Source: Cyclaneusma minus | Taxonomy: Eukaryota; Ascomycota; Leotiomycetes; Marthamycetales; Marthamycetaceae | Assembly: GCA_037179335.1 (NCBI GenBank) | Contig: JAKZHN010000038.1 | Span: 186,001-250,000, forward strand | DNA: 64,000 bases | Direction: 5' to 3' | Shown: positions 34,801-44,349 of the stretch, piece after piece | Layout of the letters: each line of letters opens with the position of its first letter | Numbering within the stretch: position 1 is the first letter of the stretch | The notes under the pieces: generated by a model | What the model saw: the letters and a program-made list of their open reading frames with translations, nothing else | Database searches by the model: none | Told to the model about the DNA's origin: nothing | Made by a program: the position numbers and the translations under genes

Positions 34801-35320
34801 GTTCGTTTATTATTATCATTTGAAGTCGTAAAATAGAAGCAATAATAGGTACGGAGTCTAAATGCTTGGCTGACAAGGTAATGGTGTTTGGTGAGCTGTA
34901 CAATGATGCCCATAAGGCAAATGATCAGCCATAGGTTATCACTCTCAGACGGCAGGATTCTGTAGGGCATAAAAATAAAGTAAGTGTAACAGGGAGTGTA
35001 TCTGCAATATCTTTATCCACTGGCCACAGGCAGTAGTATGTTTCGACCTCACACCTGCATAATGCATCAGTATAAAAAGAACAAAAGAAAGTGTAATATG
35101 GGGTATCATCGACGTCTCTACATGTACATATCTGCAATATCTTTATCCACACTGCTCATCGAACCATCCCCCACACGTGCATTGACATGCCGGAAGTAAT
35201 ATGTCGTACATGAGATAGCTTCCACCTTCCCCTTCTCAGCTCTCACAGCACGAGCCCTGCAACCCACGCCAGCCCTTGCCGTAAACTTGCAGAAGTGGAA
35301 TCGGATCCTCACAATCCCTT
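31804..35320. other. 3.5-kb gene-free stretch
   Basis: The longest region without a supportable gene. It holds a CCAGCCA-type low-complexity tract (33640-33720), a GGCGCGC palindrome around 33842-33862, an alternating ACATGT run (34235-34260) and a 22-bp direct repeat near 35 kb. Frames at 33023-33262 and 33960-34310 have no conserved features or splice context. Confidence 0.5.
34999..35150. repeat. 22-bp direct repeat, two copies
   Basis: TATCTGCAATATCTTTATCC followed by AC is identical at 34999-35020 and 35129-35150, 130 bp apart. Function unknown. Confidence 0.7.
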
Positions 35321-37012
35321 TCACTCTGGGGGTCCACCATGGCCTGGCCCACCTCCGAATCCGTCCCAATAGCGTCCTGATCCGTCGTCACCAGAGATCT
35401 CGGCGGCAGTCTTGCAACGCGGATTGTAGTGATCCTCCTTGGAACCCCACGGCCAAACGGCCACAAAGCAGACCTCATCCCACTTGCAAGGACCGCATTC
35501 CTTCCAGACCGTCCAGTCCAGCCAGTCGATCAAGCTCTGCACAGCTTTCTTTTCAGCATCGACGGACACATTCGAGTCCTCACGCTTCTTGAGAAGACTT
35601 CCTCTGACGTCAAAGAGAGTGCTACATATCTCGCGAGTAACATTGGTCACGGCGGCGTTGATAAGATGGTCTTGCACCGTAGAGAAGGCAGCCACCGGAG
35701 GAAGATAGTGCGAGGTACACTTCTTGATCGAATAGGCAATGTTGGATTCATCGTAATCGACAAAGACATTGAGCAGGTTGTTGATCTCGGTGAGGAACTC
35801 GTCGTTCGTCGCATTCGTCGACATGAATTTGAGACGCCTCGCGTACCGACTGACGAGCATGTCTGAAACCCCCTGCCAATTGACACTTTTATGGAGAGCC
35901 AAGTGCGGCCTTTCCGCCATAAGCTGGTCGAGGTCCGTTTTCATGAGCGCCAACTCACCCTTGGACAGGAACGCCAAACGTGGTATCTCCGCATGCTCCA
36001 CGTCGGGGTTTGTCAAGTTCACATCATAGAAGAATGCAGAGTGCATAGCCGAATAATTGAGCACCACCCGGCCCGCCGTGATACCGTCGTACCTTGCCTC
36101 AAGAGCGCGGGCGTACTCAAACAATCGCATACTGCTGAAGCTCTCCGGGCTATCGTAGGTGGGTCGAAGTGTGTGGGAGAAAAACTCCAGGCCATCATCC
36201 GAGAAGTCACAGTAGATGATCTCAAAGCCTGCTTCCATCCGAAGGAATCCGTCCACATCCCACTTCTTTCTCTGGGCACAGAGCGCCTCGGCGCGTTCCT
36301 GCTCGCGCATAGGCCCATGAGGTTTGGCATGATCAGACGGAGGTGAGTCGTCGGTGGTCAGCGATAGGTTGGTCAAGATGTAATCGGTGGAGTCCAAAGA
36401 GCCAAGATTAGTCTTGCCGGCGGACATGCCGTCGATGTATAGCAGTTTTAGCGGTCGATTCACCCGGTACATATGCAGATATCCCGGCTTGATATCGCTT
36501 GGTCCGTCTCCGTTCGAGTCATCGTGTTCATCTTGCTCAACTTGACGGGAGTTCCTCTTGAACTCATCCGGACGAGGAGGTTCGTGTTCTCCAGGCGGAC
36601 CTCCCCCAGGCGGACCTCCCCCAGGCGGACCTCCCCCAGGCGGACCCCGTCCAGGCGGCCCTCGAGCGCGAGCAAAGTTTTCTGCGTGTTCGATTTCGAA
36701 AGCAAGCCACTCGAAGCCGGTGACTTTCTCCGGATGGTTTGTCCCATGGTAGAGCATGGTACCCTCAGGCACTATTGCCGGAAACACTGACATGCCATTG
36801 TGCTTGATAGAAGAGCCGAACTGTCGCATGGAGATATGGATCGCGTTGAAGACATGGTTCCCATTTGCGCGAGCACTCTCGATGCTGTAATGAGATTCAT
36901 GCTGAGAAGCCAGCAGTTTTTGAGGAAGGGCGGACGTAAGATAAGCAAAAACCAACGAGAACGAAAGAGAAGAAAGGAGCAACATCTTGCAAAGCTGGCG
37001 GCTAACGATCAT
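35321..37012 (-). CDS. Secreted protein with ADP-ribosyltransferase-like N-terminal motif
   Basis: Single exon, 563 aa. A signal peptide (about residues 1-29, hydrophobic LLLSSLSFSLVFAYL) makes it secreted or luminal. Residues 83-92 read PEGTMLYHGT and about 101-114 read EWLAFEIEHAENFA, reminiscent of the first catalytic region and following strand of the ADP-ribosyltransferase fold; this is a resemblance only. A collagen-like GPPGG run (about 118-140) comes from four to five 15-bp DNA repeats. The C-terminus is Cys-rich (CGPCKWDEVC). It ends at a TGA just after a run of five C (35332-35328). A neighbouring frame there stays open to 35236 and holds several Cys codons, so the true end may differ. 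The family is widespread in fungi but I know of no assigned function. Confidence 0.75.
   Translation of the reverse strand: MIVSRQLCKMLLLSSLSFSLVFAYLTSALPQKLLASQHESHYSIESARANGNHVFNAIHISMRQFGSSIKHNGMSVFPAIVPEGTMLYHGTNHPEKVTGFEWLAFEIEHAENFARARGPPGRGPPGGGPPGGGPPGGGPPGEHEPPRPDEFKRNSRQVEQDEHDDSNGDGPSDIKPGYLHMYRVNRPLKLLYIDGMSAGKTNLGSLDSTDYILTNLSLTTDDSPPSDHAKPHGPMREQERAEALCAQRKKWDVDGFLRMEAGFEIIYCDFSDDGLEFFSHTLRPTYDSPESFSSMRLFEYARALEARYDGITAGRVVLNYSAMHSAFFYDVNLTNPDVEHAEIPRLAFLSKGELALMKTDLDQLMAERPHLALHKSVNWQGVSDMLVSRYARRLKFMSTNATNDEFLTEINNLLNVFVDYDESNIAYSIKKCTSHYLPPVAAFSTVQDHLINAAVTNVTREICSTLFDVRGSLLKKREDSNVSVDAEKKAVQSLIDWLDWTVWKECGPCKWDEVCFVAVWPWGSKEDHYNPRCKTAAEISGDDGSGRYWDGFGGGPGHGGPPE
36591..36660 (-). 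repeat. 15-bp coding tandem repeat (GPPGG)
   Basis: Four to five copies of a 15-bp unit (plus-strand form CCAGGCGGACCTCCC) inside the secreted-protein gene, nearly identical to each other, so copy number is probably variable between strains. Confidence 0.85.
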
Positions 37013-37602
37013 AGCTCACTGGTATTGCGACGACGAGATCTAAAAATCTCTTCGGGGGGCGAAGTGAGGAGGGAGCAGACTACTCCAGCATCTGCATTTT
37101 GGAAGGTGACGCGGCTTGCTCATGCGCAAGGAAGTTGATTCGCTCAAGCTTAATTTCACCTCGCCATCTGATAAGATTGAAGAGATAAACCCGAATACTC
37201 GGTAACGGCGATATCGGCCTGAATCGAAGAGCGGGGAACAAGTCCGAGGGGGTCGACGTTAAGTACTCGTGCTTCAAATAGTCGCGTCTCTTGATAGTTT
37301 GTCCTGGAAATTGTCTGGAAATTGTCCAAAAGCGACAAATTTACAGCGCTCCCTCTGCTGACGTCGGCAGAGCCTCAGGTGCTTCAGACAAAGAGAAGTC
37401 AGAAGTGCAGTGTTTGAACCCAGAGCAGAGCTGGTGGTGGCATTCAGCCATGATGTGACTGGGTTCACTACTAACATTACGCTATTCAAATGCTACTCAA
37501 ACGCTATGTAGACGCTGCTGCATTCATACAAGGGCCTGTATACCCAACAAGTCTTGGGTGAGTAACTAAGCTCATTCTGCCCAAGACTAGACATTAATAT
37601 GT
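37013..37602. other. Intergenic region
   Basis: Upstream region of the secreted-protein gene and 3' flank of YPT35. No gene seen. Confidence 0.45.
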
Positions 37603-38336
37603 TCAAGAGAATAGGAACTCCTTCAGAACAGGAGAGCCAGAGAACTCGGGGTTCAAGAGAACGCAGCTAAAAGAATGTAAGCAAGCGCGTATGGGTGAGC
37701 AAATCTTGGGCTCTTACTTCAAGAAGTATGATAGTCCGATGCGTCTGTGTTCCAGGAACTTCGGTCGGAACTTTGATATCACGCTTTTTGGTGGCAGCGG
37801 TGGCATGGCAGCGCCGGAGTTTGGGAATGTTTGTAAAAGCCGGTCGCGTAATTGGTCGAATTCAGAATATCTCTTCCGGGTATGCATCGTTCCTCCCTAG
37901 TGCCCTGGTTCAGCATATGTGCGACTCAAAGAATGCAAACTTCAAAACTCACGTTGAGAGTTTGCACCGAGATATTGAAGACGACAAAGGAGCCTATCCC
38001 AGTTTTGCCTTCATTGACAACGACGTGGTCTTGAATCTGCACCGCCCTGGCCCAGCAGGCCGAGTTCTTGCCATCTTGGTCCTCATCGGTGTTGTCTCGC
38101 AAAATTATGCCAGCCTGAACGGATTCGATACTTCTGATCGAGGCAGTCCGTGTATGCGACTGGACCCAGTAAGGTGGCGAGGTCGCGGGAGGAGAGGTAG
38201 GGGATCTGCCATTTGCAGAGGCATTTGGCACGGTGAGGGTTGGTGCTGATGACGATGCCTTATTGTCTGCGGTAGGAACAGCAGCATGGCCGTTCAAGCT
38301 ACCGCTGCTCTGCGGCTGGTCCGGTACCGAATCCAT
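37603..38336 (-). CDS. YPT35: PX-domain endosomal protein YPT35
   Basis: Binds phosphatidylinositol 3-phosphate on endosomes and vacuoles; in yeast it recruits the lipid-transfer protein Vps13 to membrane contact sites. Three exons (38336-37953, 37896-37718, 37666-37603; introns 56 and 51 nt) give 208 aa, close to the yeast length. Residues 1-75 are Ser/Pro-rich and disordered. The PX domain runs from about 95 to the end: VVFNISVQTLNGGTMHTRKR, with RKRYSEFDQLRDRL carrying the phosphate-binding Arg, then the Pro-rich PPLPPK loop and KFRPKFLEHRRIGLSYFLN, and the C-terminal LLNPEFSGSPVLKEFLFS. Both junctions are fixed by this conserved chain. Confidence 0.9.
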
Positions 38337-39475
38337 CCATTCATTATCAATGGGCGTGAGCTATGCGCCGTGGACCATAAAATATGGGGCGAGTCCCCAA
38401 ACTCGGGAGCGGTCCCGTGGTACGCCAACCAGAGGGGCAAAGATGAGACGCACGGCGTAGAGATGCAGACCAACGGCGGAGACGGTGGTCTGAGCGATGC
38501 GGTTTTGACAGGTCTAGCGGCAGGCAAGCGACAGGCAAGCGACAGGAATATTGTTCTGGAAAAGGAGTGTGGAAATAATAAGCGTTGTTGACGGGGCGAA
38601 TAAATGGATAGCTCGTGTTGTCGTCCTCGGACGAGACAAAGTGGTGGTTTTGACAGAGGCGGTCTAACGGTGCTCGGTCACGGCCCTCGCTAGCGCCTGC
38701 CCATAATTGGAGGTTCATACATTTCCGATTAGCGGCAGGCCGTGCGCGGATCAGCTCATTGACAGCAAGTCCTGTCAACAACATTGAAAAAGATCGCGGA
38801 CTGCCCTTACCTGTGCCCTGTGGCCTGTCTTTCTTGCCTCCTTTCCGCTCTCTCGACCCTCTGGATTTCTGAAGCTCGGCCCTCGAGGTCGAACGTCTTG
38901 CACTTCTGCATTCACGATGCCCCAAAACAAGAATACGAATGCAGAGCTGGAGTGGCACGACGAAAGCAAGTACGAGTGAGACTCCAGCACCAAGCCCGAG
39001 TTAAGCCACCGATGTTCTTAATTGATGCTCGAGAGCCGCTCCAAATGGTCCGATCGCCAGAGCTAGACCTGGGAAAGGTTACTCTGGAAGGGTCTGGGTG
39101 AAACTCAATGTCACTTTGCCTTCAATCTTTTCCCGTTTCTGCCTGCTGCTCTTGGCTGTTGGGACAGTTGTGTCTCGAAGATAAAGCCAGCCTCGACCCT
39201 GCCCCAAGAGCTTTCCATACACCCTCGTTTCTTCCATTCAAACTACTCTGTCTTTTTTATACGAGTATTCCTTTAACCAAGATCTTGAACCAAGTCCTTG
39301 AACTGAGACCACTCTGGTAGGAGGTACCTTGTCTTCTTGCCCACTCACATTCTGTCACATGGATTTCACAGCCGTTTCATGACACCACTTTTCTTTCCGT
39401 CCCGCGTTGAACGGCAAGCTGACTGAAGCCGTTGGTCAGAAACGTATCTCTTGTCCTTCACCTGCCTCTTCCACC
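38337..39475. other. Divergent upstream region YPT35 / DUF7707 gene
   Basis: About 1.1 kb, no supportable gene. A 204-aa antisense frame at 38347-38958 lacks any hydrophobic or domain pattern and is low-quality. The last 250 bases are C/T-rich, typical for a fungal promoter. Confidence 0.45.
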
Positions 39476-40195
39476 ATGTACACAGTCAGAGCTGCTTTAG
39501 TCGTGGTTGCAGCCGGGTTGCTGGCCAACAGTGGGGCTCAATGGACCATCGATCCGGATTCGGTGGATTTGACTACCAGAGGTAGGGACCCAGCCTGGTC
39601 TTTGAGGAGTCTTGAGGCTAATATCGCCAACAGAGTCGTGGTGTTCTTCTCAGACGAGCCAATGTCCCCTTATCTGCACTCAAGTGGCCGGAACCAATGA
39701 GTCTTCGACCACCCAGGCCAACACATGCGATCCCGTGAGTTGGCAAAGTCTTGCCTGTGAGAAACAGAAGTAGCTGACCATGCGCAGAAAACTCTCGAAT
39801 ACTCCTGCCTTTGCGTCAACGGCCAGACCCCAGATCTATCCCAGTACTCCCTAACGATGCCATATTTCGAATGCACCGAGTACGGAAACCAATGTGTGGA
39901 AGCCTGCAACGGCAACAACGCCTGCGCTTCCGCCTGCCGATCTAACCATCCATGTGGTGCCCAAAGCCCGGTTAAAGGCAACACGACGATGACGTCCAGC
40001 TCTGCGACAGCTACCAGCACAGCTACCAGCACATCTAGTGGACAGGTGTATACCGGCTTCGCGAGTAGTGGAGCAACTACAACTGCATCCAGCTCCGGTA
40101 AAAGTGGAGCTCAGGCGGCCTTCGATGTTGGCCGGACATACAGTCTGGCCATAGTGCTCGCCGGGATGGTCGCTGGCTTTGGACTGATGCTCTGA
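39476..40195 (+). CDS. GPI-anchored Cys-rich cell-surface protein (DUF7707 type)
   Basis: Three exons (39476-39581, 39634-39734, 39788-40195; introns 52 and 53 nt) give 204 aa. A signal peptide (MYTVRAALVVVAAGLLANSG) is followed by WTIDPDSVDLTTR, then the Cys domain (SWCSSQTSQCPLICTQVAG; ANTCDP; LEYSCLCVNGQTP; PYFECTEYGNQC; ACASACRSNHPCGAQ), a Ser/Thr-rich stalk and a C-terminal hydrophobic end (SLAIVLAGMVAGFGLML), which together signal a GPI anchor. This domain is common on the surface of filamentous ascomycetes; function unknown. The three-exon frame is the only one that restores the Cys pattern, since the first two introns hide it in the raw frames. Confidence 0.85.
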
Positions 40196-40897
40196 TGAGA
40201 AGGGGAACGTCAGTCATTTCCGGTGGAGTTTGCATTGGCGGCGTTATGGAACCTGGAGTATTCCTTGGGCCACTAGAACGGCTCTATCGCTAACGCACTT
40301 ATGCCATCATTTACAATTGTAATAGTAGGATAGATTATGGTTTGAGGGTTTAACAAGATTTGTTGGGAAGAGGGGAGAAAAGGTTTGGTTGCTCCTGTGT
40401 CTGATATCCTAGCCAATTAGCAAATCTGGATTGAAGTAAATATGAAGTTTGAACCCAGAGCTGCACCTGAAGATCTTGTCCCATCGGCACATGGCCAAAA
40501 TGTATGGTCAATGGTTGTTGGGCTTCAGTACCTCCCAAACCTTGATCAACAGGCCGTGATTTTCACGTGCTTGGAGTCGTCAAAAGCGGTGCAGGGATGT
40601 GCGTCGGCAAAAGCCCAAGTGGGAACATCGCTGCAAAATCGGGATGCACGTCGTCCCTGATTCCCTCTTTCACGCGCACCCGCCATCATCGCCAGTCTTG
40701 CTTTTTCGGTGCCGCTGCGTCAAGATCTAGGCTTAGCTGACGCTGAGTCCCCTACCCTATTCCCCGCCGTCAACCCACTTAAGTCTTCGCGGGGTCGGCG
40801 TCCCTCCGACCAAACCCTCCGCAACATTTCACCCCTCGGCATCAAAGTCGATGCGGATGCACGGGACACGCTGCCCGCGCCCGTCACGACTCCCAAA
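40196..40897. other. Intergenic region
   Basis: 3' end of the surface-protein gene and promoter of the phosphotransferase. An in-frame open stretch precedes the chosen ATG at 40898 but carries no ATG in a useful context. Confidence 0.45.
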
Positions 40898-42303
40898 ATG
40901 AAGCCGAGCAAGAGTAAGCCATGTTCCACCGCTTGATGTATTTGCGATCCCTGTGCTGACGGCCAAACCCCGACAGAAAAAGCGGCTGCTGAGTGTCTGA
41001 CTGAAGATGCCCTCGTCCACTTGAAATCTTACAAATACTCGAGCGTCGACAAATCCTTTATATCGAACTACATCCTGAAGCACTACGTACGCCTCTGCTT
41101 CTGCCGCAACATGGAGCTCCTTGCTAAGAGATTTTGTAGTGGAATGCATTCGTCGAGCTTCTGCCAATATGGCTCGCCCCGAATATGGTCACCCTACTAG
41201 GCTTCTTTTTCATCCTGGGAAATGTGCTACTCCTCCAGATATACATCCCAGATCTTGTTGGTCCAGGGCCGAGCTGGGTATACTATAGTTTCGCATTTGG
41301 ATTATGGATGTACTCCACCATGGACAACGTGGATGGGAAACAGGCACGACGAACCGGTACCTCAAGCGGCTTGGGAGAGCTTTTCGATCACGGAATTGAC
41401 TCGCTCAACTGCACGCTTGGAAGCCTGCTCGAGACGGCAGCCATGGGACTGGGAACCTCGAAACTAGGCGTCCTCACAGCCCTGATCCCTTGCTTGCCGA
41501 TGTTCTTCTCGACTTGGGAAACCTACCACACGCATACGCTCTACCTGGGCGTTTTCAACGGGCCCACCGAAGGTCTAATTCTGGCCTGCTCAATCATGCT
41601 TCTTTCGGGATACTACGGCCCCGAAATCTGGAAACAACCCATCGGCAGCTTCTTAGGCCACAGCTTTTCGATTCATTCTGGGTGGCTTGGGTCGTATGGA
41701 CAATACTCGGTTCTGGACATGTGGGCTCCCATCCTGATCTTCGCCACCTTCGGCGCCCATGTGCCATTTTGCGTCATCAATGTCGTGCAGGCAAGAAGGA
41801 AGAACAACCTCCCAGTGGCGCCTGTATTCCTGGAATGGACACCCATGGCCGTCTACACGTTATCAGTCGGCGCCTGGCTGTATTCACCTTACTCGACACT
41901 CATGGCAGAGAACCATCTAGTACTTTTCTGCCTCACCATGTCCTTCGTCTTTGGCAGGATGACTACGAAAATCATTCTGGCTCATCTCACGAGGCAGCCT
42001 TTCCCATATTGGACGGTCATGCTCACTCCGTTGGTCGGCGGTGCGATTCTGGCCAACGGCCCTTGGATCGGGCTTCCCGCCGTCAGCGCCTCGTACGAAG
42101 CATGGTATCTCCGAGGATATTTCGTCTTCGCACTGGTTGTCTATTTCCGCTGGGCATTCCTGGTCATCGGCAGCATTTGCGAATACCTCGGCATCAACTG
42201 CCTGACCATTCCTGCTGACAAGCTGGCCGCGAACAAAGAGAAGGCTGCCGGTGGGCAGAGTAAGTCTTTCAATGGACAAGCTGGCGACAAACGTTTGGAC
42301 TAG
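40898..42303 (+). CDS. EPT1: Choline/ethanolaminephosphotransferase
   Basis: Last step of the Kennedy pathway: transfers phosphoethanolamine or phosphocholine from the CDP form to diacylglycerol, in the ER. Three exons (40898-40913, 40977-41086, 41140-42303; introns 63 and 53 nt) give 429 aa. The catalytic CDP-alcohol phosphotransferase motif DGxxARxnGxxxDxxxD is present as DGKQARRTGTSSGLGELFDH followed by GID, near residue 97. It has about eight to ten membrane helices (MVTLLGFFFILGNVLLL; ILIFATFGAHVPFCVINVV; GYFVFALVVYFRWAFLVIGS). EPT1 and CPT1 types cannot be told apart here. The C-terminus beyond about residue 405 is hydrophilic; a GTAAGT at 42259 could be a donor for an extra 3' exon, but the frame reads through to a TAG. 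Confidence 0.93.
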
Positions 42304-42931
42304 AGCTCAGGGGCTCGTTATTGTGTCTCAGTCCCGAGTCACACCCAAGCCGCGCCTTTGCACTTTCTTGTACACGACTTTGATGAGCTGGGATTGGGCA
42401 TGTGGGTGCTTGGTTCCCTCATATCCGCACGACTGCACGACAATAGAGACAAATGGTCAACAAATGATAGACGTCAAGACACACACCATGGCCTGGACGC
42501 TATGGCTAATCACTGCATTGGAGAGGAGTTAAGCCCTGAATGAGGCAGTGGGTATCGCGCTGACTCTGCTTTCGAATCCCTTGTCCCCGATGTTTTTATG
42601 TAGGGATGCAATGGGTTTTATATGATTTTAATACAAGCAAGCGTTGATTTCGAAGAATACTTGTAGTGTAATTCGTGGCAGGAGGAACTGGGCTTACAAC
42701 AAATACAGCACCTCTTACCGCGTCGCTAGACAGTGCCATTTCATCTTCATCTTTCAGCTTGGTGCATTGCCCCGGTCCCTAGTTCTCAAGAGAACATAAG
42801 TCATTGAATGACTATGTTGGCTAGTATATGTTCTCTGCCAATAGATAACAGCTCAACTGAGCACATTGGCACCGGCTTTATTCTCAGAGCAACGCCCCTC
42901 CTTTCCTCCCAGTCTCCCCGCCCTGGCCAAG
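42304..42931. other. Intergenic region
   Basis: Convergent gap between EPT1 and the DsbA-like gene. No gene seen. Confidence 0.45.
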
Positions 42932-43785
42932 TCAAGCAACATTCTTCCCCAACCACTCATCCCACTGCTCGCCCGTAAAGCTACTCGAAATCCCATTCTC
43001 CACCACGCCATCAAACACCACCGTCGGCGTCACATGCACACCAACCAAGCGATTCATCTTCACCAACACCTTCAAATCATTCGTCGCACCATTCCCCGTG
43101 TTTAGGCCGCCATCCTCTCCCGGCTTATCAGAAATCTTGAGCAGATCGTACATCTTACTCTCGTCCACACCAACCGATGCACCGAGCTTTGCTAAGCGCT
43201 TGTAGGTGGCGTTGCGTGGCTCGTTGACGACGTTGACGTCGAAGTAGCTTTTTTGGTCGGCGAAGAGTGCGGCGGAGAAGGGCCAGAATCTGGGGATTTT
43301 GTCATGTCAATCAATATTGTTGTTCAAAGCTGGAGTTGCAGATAGTGACTAAAATGAAGAATAGTGACTAAGAGGGTGAGTGACAGAGTATGTGTGCCTC
43401 TGGTGCTTTGCTGGTGTGACCTTACTTATCAGGAGAGAGCTTTAGCACAGCAACACCGGCCTCATGGACGAGAGTTGAGGAGGGGTGCCAGGGCTGGATC
43501 TGTTGGCGGAAGAGGAATTGCACCTTGTCGGCGTATTTGGAGCGCACGAGGGGAAAGACGGTGTTGTAGACGGTGTTGAACATTTTGGCGGAGAACTGGG
43601 ATTAGAGGTTAATGGGAAATGCATTGAGATTGTACTTGGATATAACTAGAGGGGTTTGCAATGGAATCAGTGGAATGGGAAGTCCGTACAGGGCACACGT
43701 AGTCGAGATAGAGCTCGAGGGTGTGGACTGCTTGCTGCGAGTTGGCGGAGAAGCGCTGGCCGGCGAACTTGGGTGCGAGAGCCAT
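42932..43785 (-). CDS. DsbA-like thioredoxin-fold protein
   Basis: Three exons (43785-43690, 43595-43426, 43289-42932; introns 94 and 136 nt) give 207 aa. A thioredoxin fold with the first strand and active-site helix HTLELYLDYVCPFSAKMFN: the motif is CPFS, with one Cys rather than CxxC, as in the DsbA-like group that includes glutathione transferase kappa. A helical insert follows (YFDVNVVNEPRNATYKRLA), then the cis-Pro strand VHVTPTVVFDGVVENG and a C-terminal helix FTGEQWDEWLG. No signal peptide is clear. Redox activity toward disulfides is doubtful with one Cys; a glutathione-dependent or non-catalytic role is equally possible. It diverges from the kinase gene. Confidence 0.82.
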
Positions 43786-44349
43786 GACGGATTTGGGGGA
43801 AATGAATCGGATTCCGGGGAGGTTTTGTCTATCAAAATCTGGAGAGTACTTAGGTGTGAAAGTTTCTGGAGCTTCAATGTTGCTACATCAAGTATTCGAA
43901 AGAGCTCTCTAGAATGACGTCCGCCCCACCTTCCACGGATTGCGTTATCGATAGCAGCGTCGAAACGGCGCGGGAAGTGCGGCCGCTCCTCAACGAGCCC
44001 TCAACCGCATCCGCCTGGCTGTTCAGCGACGCCGTGCTTTTCTGGATCTGAATGCCTTCATCTTAACATCCATCGAACACCAGTGCATCCATCATCCATG
44101 AGATTGCAAGCCAACATCACCTGTTGGAATTGGAAACCCTCGGGGGCACCGGTAAGTCTGTCCACTGTTCAGCGCATAGATGCGTTCGGTGTGCACATCA
44201 AAGAAAACCACTATGAACAAAGGGCTGTTGTTCAAAGAATTGCCATCTTCTCTTTCACTTCCCTGCCCGGAATTTCACATCGGCACACTTGTTTAGAAAT
44301 TGCATTTCCAATTTCGCATCACTTTGCTACAGTGCATGACCCGGGGAAA
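43786..44349. other. Divergent promoter region, DsbA-like gene / kinase
   Basis: About 560 bp. A 45-codon frame from the ATG at 43914 could be an upstream ORF of the kinase transcript but shows no conservation that I can judge. Confidence 0.4.

Noticed and set aside
38347..38958. 204-codon frame upstream of YPT35
   Set aside because: No domain, no ordered hydrophobic pattern and mixed composition; probably chance in a GC-moderate promoter region.
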